Positions 8,701 to 15,225 of a DNA stretch of 15,482 bases are shown here, piece by piece. Source of the stretch: an uncultured Clostridia bacterium. Lineage in GTDB: Bacteria > Bacillota > Clostridia > Christensenellales > Borkfalkiaceae. Numbering within the stretch: position 1 is the first letter of the stretch; each line of letters starts with the position of its first letter. Position numbers and translations under genes: made by a program. The notes beneath the pieces are model-generated. The model was not told where the DNA came from, did not search any database, and worked only from the letters and a program-made list of their open reading frames with translations. The stretch lies in contig CAMWQS010000028.1 of NCBI GenBank assembly GCA_947176485.1, positions 1 to 15,482 of the forward strand, written 5' to 3'.

Positions 8701-9382
8701 TGAGCTTAACGAAAAGCTTGCCAAAGAAAAGGAAGTGTTGGGCGTTTACGTCAGCGGACATCCCTTTGAAAAGTATATGCATGCGGTTGAAGGCTGTAAC
8801 TTTGACTGTTCCTTTATGACCGATTATGTAGAAGACGAGGACGGCACCCGTACTTATAACCGCATACAAGACGGTATGCGCATAACGATGGCGGGCATAA
8901 TCGGGTCGTTTAGGCGCACTACGACGAAACGCACGGGTGCTTTTATGGCGTTTTTGAACCTTGAAGACGTTTACGGAAGCTTGGAATGCGTATGCTTCCC
9001 CGCAGTATACGAGAAGGTTAAACCATTCGTCGCTAACGATAAAATCGTTAAAATTTCGGGTAAACTCGAAATTGATGCAGAGAAAGGCTTCAGCTGTATA
9101 ATCGACGAGCTTACCGAATTGAATTTGCAAGGCGACGATAAACCGTCAAACGCACGCCCGGCAAAAAAGCAAGAGGCGCTTTGGCTGAAGGCGACTGCAC
9201 TTGACGACGCGGCTTTTGAAGAGCTTTTAACCACCCTTTCAAACTATGAAGGGCAGACCTTATGTAAGATAGTTCGCGGTGATAAAAAGTATACTTTCCC
9301 TACGGGAATTAATTATTGCAGAGGGCTTTTGGCTGAGCTTTATTCGCTTTTAGAGCAGTCTGACGTAAAATACGTAGAATAA
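5789..9382 (+). CDS. dnaE: DNA polymerase III alpha subunit
   Basis: This 1197-residue protein has the DnaE domain order: PHP domain (1-270), polymerase palm with PDFDIDF (catalytic Asp404 and Asp406), fingers (GPGRGSGVSSIVAYSIG, RQTGMHAAGVVI, YRPGPMKF, FNKSHAAAYATLAYQTAWL), helix-hairpin-helix, and a C-terminal OB fold (about 1030-1110). QMSLF at 948-952 fits a sliding-clamp-binding motif. The N-terminal PHP metal ligands look intact (His8, His10, Asp41, His42, Glu67, His84, an NHG and a NDVHY), suggesting a proofreading or structural metal site. It lacks the inserted exonuclease of PolC, so it is DnaE, not PolC. ATG 5789 is chosen because AGG at 5781-5783 is well spaced and MTDFVHLHLHTEYS is the usual N-terminus; an upstream GTG-type extension inside whiA is unlikely. 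Confidence 0.97.
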   Translation: MTDFVHLHLHTEYSLLDGACKIDNLISYCKKNGIDTVCITDHGNMYGTLQLAEKAYQAGIKYIIGCEFYLTANMNDKSSNTAEHLILLAKNKAGYKNLVQLDSMAFVDGFYYKPKIDYKVLKEHSEGVICLSACIAGGVPRRLLAGDYDGARKLALELKDTFGDDFYIEIQNHGIEEEQRVLPLLLKLADDIGVEIVATNDVHYLEKEDAEMQDVLMCIQMKKQLDDPKRMKFSTNEFYFKTGDEMASLFPNQPKAISNTRVIADKVTEPAFNLDKKGYPIKDKTLIPEYTPQDGSTAEEYLRRLTDEGLKKRYGDKLSQRELDRAKYELDIICGMGYADYYLVVWDFINWSKEQGIPVGPGRGSGVSSIVAYSIGITDVEPLQYDLLFERFLNPDRVSMPDFDIDFCTDRREETIEYVRQKYGVENVCQIVTFGTMAAKNSIKDVGRVMRVPYSETDRLTKIMDGKTSISDLLGRRLESAKAKYESETDEDKKAELLSKYDELKVARNSEFCSIYETDDTLRRVIDMALKIEGMPRQTGMHAAGVVICQKRIADNVPLSRNGEDITTQFVAKEIEALGMLKMDFLALVTLTDIKKCVDYIKEDHGLEVDFNKIGYEDEGAYSLIAEGDTDGVFQLEAGGMKRFMKTLKPDTLEDLIAGVSLYRPGPMKFIDSFCARKHEQEPITYDCEQEKQILKVTYGIPVYQEQVMQIFQNLAGFSLGEADLVRRAMGKKDKKTLMAQKEKFINGGVSDINGSKIDGCVHNGIPADVANKIFGDMEGFASYAFNKSHAAAYATLAYQTAWLKKYYCKEFICALLNNRLNKIDEITKYVLYLKDKKYKVFPPDINKSRSVFKVEKDGVRFGLSALKGVGQAVVDSIIEEREKNGNFKNFPDFVSRCIADLNSRLVEGLIYAGAFDEMGTPRSQLAAVYEDLCARAKAINKQKSGAQMSLFGDFIEDETLEVTYPNVPELELNEKLAKEKEVLGVYVSGHPFEKYMHAVEGCNFDCSFMTDYVEDEDGTRTYNRIQDGMRITMAGIIGSFRRTTTKRTGAFMAFLNLEDVYGSLECVCFPAVYEKVKPFVANDKIVKISGKLEIDAEKGFSCIIDELTELNLQGDDKPSNARPAKKQEALWLKATALDDAAFEELLTTLSNYEGQTLCKIVRGDKKYTFPTGINYCRGLLAELYSLLEQSDVKYVE

Positions 9383-9405
9383 AGTGTGAAATTTTTTAAA
9401 AACTC

Positions 9406-9434
9406 TTGTAATTTAAAATTTGTTTTGATATAAT
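9406..9434 (+). promoter_or_regulatory. Sigma-A-type promoter of pfkA
   Basis: TTGTAA (9406-9411) and a perfect TATAAT (9429-9434) are 17 bases apart. Transcription should start near 9441, giving a leader of about 80 bases before the GTG of pfkA, longer than the leaders predicted elsewhere in this window. No clear terminator is seen between dnaE and this promoter, so read-through from the murB operon is possible. Confidence 0.75.
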
Positions 9435-9522
9435 TAACAGTGGAATGATGAAATTGGTTTTGTGCGTAAAAGGGGGCAGGCGTTATTGCCGCGCATAAGA
9501 CCGTAACGTTTGGAGGTTTATA

Positions 9523-10485
9523 GTGAAAAGAATAGGCTTGCTTACGAGCGGTGGCGATGCTCCCGGTATGAACGCGTGCATCCGTGCGGTTGTGCGTACG
9601 GCAATTTACTTCGGAATGGAAGTTTACGGCATTGAACGCGGCTATCAAGGTCTTATTGACGATGATATGGTTGCCATGGAGATGCGTTCGGTGTCTGATA
9701 TCGTTCAAAGGGGCGGTACCAAATTGAGAACGGCCCGCTGCCTTGAAATGTTGACCAAAGAGGGACAGAAGAGGGCTGTAAAAACCCTTGAGGCGCGTGG
9801 AATAGACGGGCTTGTCGTTATCGGCGGTGACGGTTCCTTCCGCGGCGCAAAGTGCCTTTCGGAAGAATACGGCATACCCACGATAGGTATTCCCGGTACT
9901 ATTGACAACGACCTTGAATACACCGATTACACTCTCGGATTCGATACTGCCGTAAATACGTGTATTGACGTTATAAACAAGCTGCGTGACACTATGACTT
10001 CCCACGAAAGAATTTCGGTCGTTGAAGTTATGGGCAGACGCTGCGGTGATATCGCTTTGTATGCCGGTATCGCAAGCGGTGCCGAAATAATCGTCGTTCC
10101 CGAAGTAGTATTTAATCTTGACGATATCGTTATGAGAATTAACCGTTCGCGTGCAAACGGCAAGCACTCTAATATCGTAGTAGTTGCGGAAGGCGTATGC
10201 ACCGCAGACGAATTTGCAAAGCAGTTGCAGTCGGTAACCACTTATTCCGTTCGTCCGACGACTATCGGGCACATTCAGCGCGGCGGTTCGCCTACGATGG
10301 CGGACAGAATGCTTGCGGCACAGTTCGGCAATAAAGCGGTAAGACTTTTAAACGAAGGTATCGGAAACAGAGTAGTCGGTATCCATAAAAACGAGATAAT
10401 CGATATGGATATTATCGAGGCCGTTAGCATGAAGAAGAAATTCAACTACGAACTTTACGAAACCTTACAAATGATTTCAATGTAA
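9523..10485 (+). CDS. pfkA: ATP-dependent 6-phosphofructokinase
   Basis: The 320-residue protein is full length for bacterial PfkA and phosphorylates fructose 6-phosphate to fructose 1,6-bisphosphate in glycolysis. Visible motifs: LLTSGGDAPGMNACIR for the nucleotide loop, VIGGDGSFRGA, PGTIDND with catalytic Asp128, EVMGRRCGDIALYAGIASGA, and HIQRGGSPTMADRMLA. Gly at 104 (GGDGS) and Gly in PGTIDND mark ATP use; pyrophosphate-dependent enzymes usually have GGDD and PKTIDND. The GTG start is preceded by GGAGG at 9512-9516 with 6-base spacing. The gene follows dnaE as in Clostridium and has its own promoter and terminator. Confidence 0.97.
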   Translation: MKRIGLLTSGGDAPGMNACIRAVVRTAIYFGMEVYGIERGYQGLIDDDMVAMEMRSVSDIVQRGGTKLRTARCLEMLTKEGQKRAVKTLEARGIDGLVVIGGDGSFRGAKCLSEEYGIPTIGIPGTIDNDLEYTDYTLGFDTAVNTCIDVINKLRDTMTSHERISVVEVMGRRCGDIALYAGIASGAEIIVVPEVVFNLDDIVMRINRSRANGKHSNIVVVAEGVCTADEFAKQLQSVTTYSVRPTTIGHIQRGGSPTMADRMLAAQFGNKAVRLLNEGIGNRVVGIHKNEIIDMDIIEAVSMKKKFNYELYETLQMISM

Positions 10486-10489
10486 CTAT

Positions 10490-10514
10490 AAGCCGCTTAT
10501 AAGGCGGCTTTTAC
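10490..10514 (+). terminator. Rho-independent terminator after pfkA
   Basis: A 7-bp GC-rich stem (10490-10496 with 10504-10510, 7-base loop; extendable with one bulge) is followed by TTTTA. The T tract is short, so some read-through into the next gene is likely. Confidence 0.75.
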
Positions 10515-10544
10515 TTTGTTTAATTTCGGTTTGGGGGAAGATTA

Positions 10545-11468
10545 ATGATTTTAACCGTGTGTTTAAGCCCGTGCATTGACGTAAATATCGAGGTTGACTC
10601 ACTTGCCGTAGGCAAGTCGCACAAGGTCATAAGCAAGCGCATTTTCTTTACGGGCAAAGCACTTAACGTTGCAATCGGACTTGCACACCTAAAAAGCGAC
10701 GTCTTTGCAACGGGTTTTATGTACGAGGGCAACGGTAATCAGTTCGAACTTGAACTTCACCGCGAAGGCGTTCCTTATAAATTCGTTTGGAACGAGGGCA
10801 GAGTAAGGGAAAATTACAAGTTCGTAGATATGAAATCGATGTTGACGGAATTTGACGACGTCAGCCCCGAAGTGAGCGAACAGAACAGAGAGGAGCTAAT
10901 TTCTCTTGTAAAACGTCTTTCTTTAAAAAGTGAAGCGGTAGTCGTGTCCGGCAGTCTTGCACTTGGCATGACGCCCGACTATTACGCAAAGGTATTGAGC
11001 GCCGTACCTCAAGGCGTTAAAAAAGTGGTAGATACCGAAGGCGACAGGTTAAAACAAGCCTTAACGTGCGGAGTTGACCTTGTAAAACCCAATCTTGAAG
11101 AACTTGAGCGCACGCTTAAAAAGAAAATCAAGTCGAAAGACGAGCTTCTTTCGGGCTGTAAAGAACTTTTAAACAGGGGCGCAAAGTGCGTTCTTTTATC
11201 GCTTGGTAAGCAAGGTGCCGTTATAACCGATGGCAACAAAAGCTATTACTGCAAGAGTGTGAACGTTGCTATGAACTCCACCGTAGGCGCAGGTGACGGA
11301 ATGGTTGCGGCGGCAACTAACGCCTTGGTTAAGGGCGGTGATTTGATAGAAATTCTCCGTTGCGGCGTTGCGGCTGGGACCGCGGCGGTTACTTCACCGC
11401 ACAGTATTTCTTTCATTAAAGAAAAGTATGAGGAAATTCTTTCCTCTTTAACGGTCAAAGAAATATAG
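10545..11468 (+). CDS. PfkB-family sugar-phosphate kinase, 1-phosphofructokinase-like
   Basis: This 307-residue protein belongs to the FruK/LacC branch of the PfkB kinase family. The N-terminus ILTVCLSPCIDVNIEVD matches the usual ITVTLNPAIDxxxxVD. The catalytic motif is GAGDG with Asp251 as base, and KPNLEELE is the usual NxxE metal-site element. The N-terminal glycine motif normally written GGKGINVA reads TGKALNVA, losing two of its three glycines. FruK makes fructose 1,6-bisphosphate from fructose 1-phosphate; LacC uses tagatose 6-phosphate. No fructose PTS or fruR gene is nearby. In Clostridium pyruvate kinase often follows pfkA; this kinase takes that place. The ATG is preceded by a G-rich ribosome binding site (GGGGGAAG, about 10532-10539). 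No terminator is seen after it. Confidence 0.82.
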   Translation: MILTVCLSPCIDVNIEVDSLAVGKSHKVISKRIFFTGKALNVAIGLAHLKSDVFATGFMYEGNGNQFELELHREGVPYKFVWNEGRVRENYKFVDMKSMLTEFDDVSPEVSEQNREELISLVKRLSLKSEAVVVSGSLALGMTPDYYAKVLSAVPQGVKKVVDTEGDRLKQALTCGVDLVKPNLEELERTLKKKIKSKDELLSGCKELLNRGAKCVLLSLGKQGAVITDGNKSYYCKSVNVAMNSTVGAGDGMVAAATNALVKGGDLIEILRCGVAAGTAAVTSPHSISFIKEKYEEILSSLTVKEI

Positions 11469-11476
11469 TTAAACGC

Positions 11477-11505
11477 TTGAAAAATCGTATCGTTTAATGT
11501 ATAAT
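11477..11505 (+). promoter_or_regulatory. Sigma-A-type promoter of the unknown gene at 11529
   Basis: TTGAAA (11477-11482) and a perfect TATAAT (11500-11505) are 17 bases apart. The start of transcription should be near 11512, just before the ribosome binding site AAGGAG (11514-11519). Confidence 0.8.
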
Positions 11506-11528
11506 GTAATTGTAAGGAGAAATTGATT

Positions 11529-11936
11529 ATGTGGAACAGTCAGGAGCCTTTGAAATTATTATTGTCGATGCCTACCCAGCTTACGAAAGAAAACGTTGAA
11601 AATCTTCAAGCTGTAATTGACGTTGACAAAATTATAAACAGCCAAAAATACCGCAGAGATTTATGCGGAGAATACGCGCCTTTCTGCGATTATTGCGATA
11701 AGAGCGTACGTTTCCCTTGCGCACATGCATATGTTAAGATGAAACAAGCGGAAGGCTTGGACGTAGAGGTGCCAGAGGAAGTTTACAACAGCCTTAAAAT
11801 AGAGTCGGAAGTCGTAGAAGAAGCGGCACCCGTAGAAGACGAGGTTGTTGAAGAAAAAGTCGAGGAAGTTGTAGAAGTGGCGGAAGAAGCGCCCAAAAAG
11901 CGCATAAGAATAGCCATCGCTAAAAAAACCCGCTAA
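11529..11936 (+). CDS. Unknown protein with Cys cluster and acidic Glu/Val tail
   Basis: I do not recognise this 135-residue protein. Residues 1-40 look helical. A cluster Cys46-x6-Cys53-x2-Cys56-x7-Cys64-x-His66 could bind zinc or an iron-sulfur cluster. Residues about 90-122 are a low-complexity run of Glu and Val, and the end is basic (KKRIRIAIAKKTR). This charge pattern would suit a protein that contacts nucleic acid or the ribosome with its tail, but that is speculation. The gene has its own strong promoter, an AAGGAG ribosome binding site 9 bases before ATG 11529, and a strong terminator, so it is clearly expressed as a single-gene unit. A TTG at 11523 is only 3 bases from the ribosome binding site, so ATG is preferred. 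Confidence 0.75.
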   Translation: MWNSQEPLKLLLSMPTQLTKENVENLQAVIDVDKIINSQKYRRDLCGEYAPFCDYCDKSVRFPCAHAYVKMKQAEGLDVEVPEEVYNSLKIESEVVEEAAPVEDEVVEEKVEEVVEVAEEAPKKRIRIAIAKKTR

Positions 11937-11956
11937 ATATGCTTTGCAAAATTAAA

Positions 11957-11988
11957 GCCGCGAGTGACTAAAACACTCGCGGCATTTT
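11957..11988 (+). terminator. Rho-independent terminator after the 11529 gene
   Basis: A perfect 10-bp GC-rich stem (11957-11966 with 11974-11983, 7-base loop) is followed by ATTTT. It faces the terminator of the minus-strand tRNA gene. Confidence 0.88.
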
Positions 11989-11990
11989 AT

Positions 11991-12018
11991 AAAATAAAAG
12001 TCCTTCCACAGGAAGGAC
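11991..12018 (-). terminator. Rho-independent terminator of the tRNA-Thr gene
   Basis: Read on the minus strand, an 8-bp perfect stem (12018-12011 with 12007-12000, 3-base loop) is followed by TTTTATTTT. It lies 5 bases beyond the CCA end of the tRNA. Confidence 0.88.
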
Positions 12019-12023
12019 CTCAA

Positions 12024-12099
<76 letters not shown>

Positions 12100-12116
12100 A
12101 AATCGTTTACTTGAAT

Positions 12117-12145
12117 ATTATATTTAAAAAAGAGAATATTGTCAA
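12117..12145 (-). promoter_or_regulatory. Consensus sigma-A promoter of the tRNA-Thr gene
   Basis: On the minus strand, perfect TTGACA (12145-12140) and TATAAT (12122-12117) are 17 bases apart. Transcription should start near 12110, about 11 bases before the mature 5' end. The -35 lies in the palindrome TTGTCAA, so a plus-strand TTGTCA (12139-12144) could serve the divergent transporter gene, although no good -10 follows it. Confidence 0.9.
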
Positions 12146-12184
12146 TTTATTTTATGTAAAAATTAATTAAAAATTGGAGAAACA

Positions 12185-13111
12185 TTGGAAAAAACTAATC
12201 TTGAAAAAGTGGCCGTAAAAACTTCCATTGTGACGATAGCCGCTAACTGTGCGCTTACGATTTTTAAATTGTTTGCCGGAATATTCGGAGCATCGTACGC
12301 ACTGATATCCGACGCTATCCATTCGGCTTCGGACGTTTTCTCAACCGTGATAGTTTTAGCGGGCGTTAAAGTTTCGGCAAAAAAAGCCGATAAAAAGCAT
12401 CCGTTCGGGCATGAAAGGTTCGAGTGTGTTGCCGCAATAATTCTTGCCATGGTATTGTTGGCAACCGGTGTGGGGATAGGTTATACCGGCATAAGAAATA
12501 TCGTTACGGGCGAATATTTAAGCTTTGAAACACCAAAAGTTATTGCTCTCGTTGCTGCGGCAGTGTCCATCGCGGTAAAAGAAGCTATGTTTTGGTATAC
12601 CATCATAGCCGCAAAAAAAGTTAATTCTTCGGCTTTACGGGCTGACGCTTGGCATCACCGTTCGGACGCGCTTTCTTCAATAGGAAGCCTTGTCGGTGTA
12701 GTTGGTGCTATGTGCGGCGTGCCCATTTTAGACAGCGTTGCGTGCCTCGTAATTTGCCTTATGATAATTATTGCGGCCGTGCGCATATTTATAGACGCGA
12801 TAAATAAGATGACGGACGAAGCGTGCGACGAAAAGACTGAGGGTGCTATACGCGAATTTATCTCGTCCTGTGTCGGCGTTGAGCAAGTGGACAATTTATT
12901 GACCAGAAAATTCGGTAACCGCATTTACGTTATCGTGGAAATAGCTTGCAAACGCGATTTGCCGCTTTATCAGGCGCACGAAATAGCTGAAAACGTGCAC
13001 TTGGGCATAGAAGAAAACTTCCCGCTTGTAAAGCATATTACTGTCCACGTTAACCCTTATGAACCGCCGGAAGAAGATACGACAGAAATAGCAGTGGTGG
13101 ACGATAAATAA
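12185..13111 (+). CDS. Cation diffusion facilitator (CDF) family transporter
   Basis: The 308-residue protein has the CDF layout: about six hydrophobic segments over residues 12-205 and a cytoplasmic metal-binding domain (about 210-295, ending VKHITVHVNPYEPP). TM2 holds SDAIHSASD (His46, Asp50) and TM5 holds DAWHHRSDALSS, giving a His-Asp/His-Asp transport site of the kind usual for zinc. The loop motif KKHPFGHERFE is also conserved. These proteins export divalent metals from the cytoplasm in exchange for protons. The true substrate (zinc, iron or another metal) is uncertain. The start is TTG, supported by GGAGA at 12176-12180. The gene is divergent from tRNA-Thr and convergent with lexA. Confidence 0.92.
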   Translation: MEKTNLEKVAVKTSIVTIAANCALTIFKLFAGIFGASYALISDAIHSASDVFSTVIVLAGVKVSAKKADKKHPFGHERFECVAAIILAMVLLATGVGIGYTGIRNIVTGEYLSFETPKVIALVAAAVSIAVKEAMFWYTIIAAKKVNSSALRADAWHHRSDALSSIGSLVGVVGAMCGVPILDSVACLVICLMIIIAAVRIFIDAINKMTDEACDEKTEGAIREFISSCVGVEQVDNLLTRKFGNRIYVIVEIACKRDLPLYQAHEIAENVHLGIEENFPLVKHITVHVNPYEPPEEDTTEIAVVDDK

Positions 13112-13115
13112 AATT

Positions 13116-13146
13116 AAAAGCGGCTGAGTATCTTCAACCGCTTTTT
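13116..13146. terminator. Bidirectional terminator between the CDF gene and lexA
   Basis: An 8-bp perfect stem (13116-13123 with 13138-13145) with a partly paired loop has T5 on the plus strand (13142-13146) and TTTTAATTTT on the minus strand. It serves both convergent genes. Confidence 0.87.
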
Positions 13147-13149
13147 GAT

Positions 13150-13746
13150 TTAACTTATATTTCTCACCAGTCCGACGACTTTACCGATTATTGAAACGTT
13201 ATCAAAGATAAAGTCTTCCATATCGTCGTTTTCGGGGTGAAGAATAATCTTTCCGTTGCGCTTGAAAAAGCGTTTAACCGTTGCGCCGTCTTCTACCAAG
13301 GCAACGACGATATCACCGTTATCTGCAGTTTCTTGCTTTCTTACGACTACTTTATCGCCGTCAAACATTCCTATTTTAATCATTGAGGAGCCTTGTACGT
13401 TAAGCATAAACAAATCTTCGCCGGAAAAGAAATTATCAGGCAGAGAAACGTAACCATCATAACTTTCTGCCGCAAAAATGGGCTGACCCGCAGCAACCGT
13501 GCCTAAGATAGGAACGGATAACGATTTGCTTTTTAAAGCGATTGCGCGGCGCTTTACGTCGGATTTCTCCAAAAGCCCTTTTTCTTTTAACCGATTTATG
13601 ATATTAAAAACGGTGGCGGTGGACTTTATATTGCACGCCTTACACACTTCACGGACGCAAGGGGCGTATCCGTTTTCTGAAATAAACTTCTGAATGAAGG
13701 TGAAAACGGCGTTTTCGTTCTTCAATTTTTCGGCTTCTCTGTTCAT
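13150..13746 (-). CDS. lexA: LexA repressor of the SOS response
   Basis: The 198-residue protein has an N-terminal winged helix (1-70, recognition region YAPCVREVCKACNIKSTATV) and a C-terminal S24 self-cleavage domain. The cleavage site is Ala86-Gly87 in GTVAAGQP, and the catalytic pair is Ser121 (QGSSM) and Lys158 (GATVKRFF). LexA represses DNA-repair genes and cuts itself when RecA is activated on single-stranded DNA. All key residues are present, so it should be functional. A ribosome binding site AGAGGA (13758-13753) precedes the ATG. Three extra cysteines (30, 35, 38) in the DNA-binding domain are unusual, and the divergent neighbour is also Cys-rich. A likely autoregulatory operator overlaps its promoter. 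Confidence 0.95.
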   Translation of the reverse strand: MNREAEKLKNENAVFTFIQKFISENGYAPCVREVCKACNIKSTATVFNIINRLKEKGLLEKSDVKRRAIALKSKSLSVPILGTVAAGQPIFAAESYDGYVSLPDNFFSGEDLFMLNVQGSSMIKIGMFDGDKVVVRKQETADNGDIVVALVEDGATVKRFFKRNGKIILHPENDDMEDFIFDNVSIIGKVVGLVRNIS

Positions 13747-13765
13747 AAGTTTTCCTCTTAAAAAT

Positions 13766-13794
13766 ATTGTAACAAATAATTTTTAAAAAATCAA
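13766..13794 (-). promoter_or_regulatory. lexA promoter
   Basis: On the minus strand TTGATT (13794-13789) and TACAAT (13771-13766) are separated by 17 bases. The start of transcription would be near 13759, about 13 bases before the ATG. The candidate LexA operator at 13792-13805 overlaps the -35. Confidence 0.65.
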
Positions 13795-13805
13795 ACAAAA
13801 GTTTA
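13792..13805. promoter_or_regulatory. Candidate LexA operator (SOS box)
   Basis: CAAACAAAAGTTTA matches 11 of 14 positions of the Bacillus-type SOS box CGAACRNRYGTTYC and is an AAAC-N4-GTTT inverted repeat. It overlaps the lexA -35 and lies 11 bases before the -35 of the divergent small gene, so LexA could control both. The region is AT-rich, so chance similarity is possible. Confidence 0.5.
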
Positions 13806-13815
13806 CTAATTTTAC

Positions 13816-13844
13816 TTGTATTTTTGCCGTTTTAATTATAAAAT
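13816..13844 (+). promoter_or_regulatory. Promoter of the Cys-rich small gene
   Basis: TTGTAT (13816-13821) and TAAAAT (13839-13844) are 17 bases apart. Transcription would begin near 13851, at the ribosome binding site GAGAGG (13851-13856). The -10 is imperfect. Confidence 0.5.
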
Positions 13845-13863
13845 GTAGGGGAGAGGTATAAGA

Positions 13864-14040
13864 ATGAAAGTAGAAAAGAGAGAGTGCGTTTTGTACGATA
13901 GGGAATGCATCGATTGCGGTGAGTGCGATATCTGCGATTTGGACCCTTTGAAAATTTGCGATAACTGTGGGGAATGCCTTGATATTAAGGACGACGCCGT
14001 GATTAAAATAGATAAAATTATAATGGAAGACGACAAGTAA
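13864..14040 (+). CDS. Small Cys-rich (CxxC) protein, 58 residues
   Basis: The frame encodes 58 residues with eight cysteines: Cys8, then Cys15-x2-Cys18-x2-Cys21-x2-Cys24, and Cys32-x2-Cys35-x2-Cys38. The middle reads ECIDCGECDICDLDP and then KICDNCGECLDI. The pattern would suit two zinc or iron-sulfur sites. The rest is acidic with no membrane segment. Similar short CxxC proteins occur in Clostridia, but I know no established function. Support for a real gene: ribosome binding site GAGAGG 7 bases before the ATG, a promoter-like sequence, and a strong terminator 14 bases after the stop. It is divergent from lexA with a candidate LexA site between, suggesting SOS-linked or redox-linked expression. 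Confidence 0.8.
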   Translation: MKVEKRECVLYDRECIDCGECDICDLDPLKICDNCGECLDIKDDAVIKIDKIIMEDDK

Positions 14041-14054
14041 ATTTGTTATATAAG

Positions 14055-14091
14055 AAGAGCCGTAAGGTGCAAATGCACTTTACGGCTTTTA
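14055..14091. terminator. Terminator, probably bidirectional
   Basis: A 13-bp stem (14058-14070 with 14075-14087, one G-T pair, loop AAAT), extendable to 14055/14090, ends in TTTT on the plus strand and closes the Cys-rich gene. On the minus strand the tail is only CTCTTCTTA, so it ends the recombinase transcript less well. Confidence 0.85.
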
Positions 14092-14096
14092 AATTA

Positions 14097-15152
14097 TTAT
14101 TCGTCATCGTCGTCGCGGGTCAGTTTGACCTTACCCACGACTCCGCGGCGGTTTTCGTCACTAATCGCGGCATAGTGTTTCCTGGTTGTATTTACATCCT
14201 TATGCCCCAATACGTCAGCGACAATGTAGATATCACCCGTTGCCTTGTAAAGCGCAGTACCGTAGGTAGAGCGCAGCTTATGCGGTGAAATTTTTTTAAG
14301 AGGGGAGACGATTTTTGCGTATTTCTGCACCATGTTTTCAACGGCGCGTACGGTAATACGGCTACGGTTGCTTGAAACGAACAGGGCGTTCGGTTCTTTC
14401 AAATCTTCATAATTCATTTCCTTATAATCTAAATAACGCTGCAACGCCGCAGCAACGTCGTCGTCAAAGTAGAGTATAGATTTACTGCCGCCCTTGCGCG
14501 TTACAACGAAGGAATTATCCTTAAAATTCAAATCGTCGTTGTTGAGCCCGACGAGCTCGCTGATACGGATTCCCGTACCGAGAAAAAGCATAAGAATTGC
14601 TCTGTCGCGAACTTTGTTCTTTTCGTGATAGGCGCGTTGGTGAGGGGAGAGTCCGCTGCCGCTTTCTGCAGTATCGATGATACTTAACACCTCATCACCG
14701 TCAAGCCTTATTATCGGCTTTTCGTGAAGCTTGGGGGTAGCAACCTTTGCGGTATTATCAACGCTTATAAAACCTTTATTAAAAAAGTGTTTGAACATTG
14801 CACGGACGGAGGAGAGCTTTCTTGCCTTTGCGCGGTCGTTGCAAGAATGTTCTTTTCCGTTATAAAAATAGCGGGAGAGGAAACCGAGAAAATATTCAAC
14901 GTCGTTGCCTGTTACAGCTTCCATATCGTCAAGCGTCATTTCCTTTACGGTTTTACTTTTACGGAATTTTTTCTCTTGCAAGAAGTAGAAAAAGATTTTT
15001 AAATCGTGCGCGTAGTTTAACCGGGTAAGCGTAGAAGTCTGACTTTCGATTGCAAGAAAATAATCGTAGCAAAATGAAGGAAGCTCTTCGTCTAAAAGCC
15101 GCTCGATTGTTTCAAGATTTTTATTATTGCGTTGAACGTAGTAATTTGCCAT
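14097..15152 (-). CDS. XerS-like tyrosine recombinase
   Basis: The 351-residue protein has an N-terminal core-binding SAM-like domain (about 22-130) and a C-terminal catalytic domain (about 150-340). All six catalytic residues are present: Arg196 (GTGIRISEL), Lys220 (VTRKGG), His291 and Arg294 (SPHKLRSTYG), His317 (LGHKDV) and the nucleophile Tyr327 (HYAAI). XerC and XerD have about 300 residues; this length and the extra segment before NKVRDRAILMLFLGTGIR resemble single-enzyme XerS (about 356 residues) of streptococci. The job would be resolving chromosome dimers at dif. A dif-like inverted repeat sits 73 bases upstream of the start, the arrangement seen for xerS. A phage-type integrase is the alternative; no other phage genes are present. 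AAAGGA lies 11 bases before the ATG. Confidence 0.85.
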   Translation of the reverse strand: MANYYVQRNNKNLETIERLLDEELPSFCYDYFLAIESQTSTLTRLNYAHDLKIFFYFLQEKKFRKSKTVKEMTLDDMEAVTGNDVEYFLGFLSRYFYNGKEHSCNDRAKARKLSSVRAMFKHFFNKGFISVDNTAKVATPKLHEKPIIRLDGDEVLSIIDTAESGSGLSPHQRAYHEKNKVRDRAILMLFLGTGIRISELVGLNNDDLNFKDNSFVVTRKGGSKSILYFDDDVAAALQRYLDYKEMNYEDLKEPNALFVSSNRSRITVRAVENMVQKYAKIVSPLKKISPHKLRSTYGTALYKATGDIYIVADVLGHKDVNTTRKHYAAISDENRRGVVGKVKLTRDDDDE

Positions 15153-15225
15153 ATTTTTTATCGTCCTTTTCCAAATTAATTGAAATGGCGGGGCACTTTT
15201 CTTTGATTATAAAAGTATATCAAAC

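Noticed and set aside
8474..9130. Minus-strand open frame of 218 codons inside dnaE
   Set aside because: The overlapping plus-strand sequence encodes conserved DnaE domains; the antisense frame shows no recognisable motif or start signal.
9441..9522. Riboswitch in the pfkA leader
   Set aside because: The leader is only about 80 bases and shows just short, weak stems and no terminator or known riboswitch core.
9340..10272. Long minus-strand open frame (310 codons) opposite dnaE end and pfkA
   Set aside because: It lies wholly over strongly recognised plus-strand genes and their promoter, has no ribosome binding site or family motifs, and its composition is what the antisense of pfkA gives.
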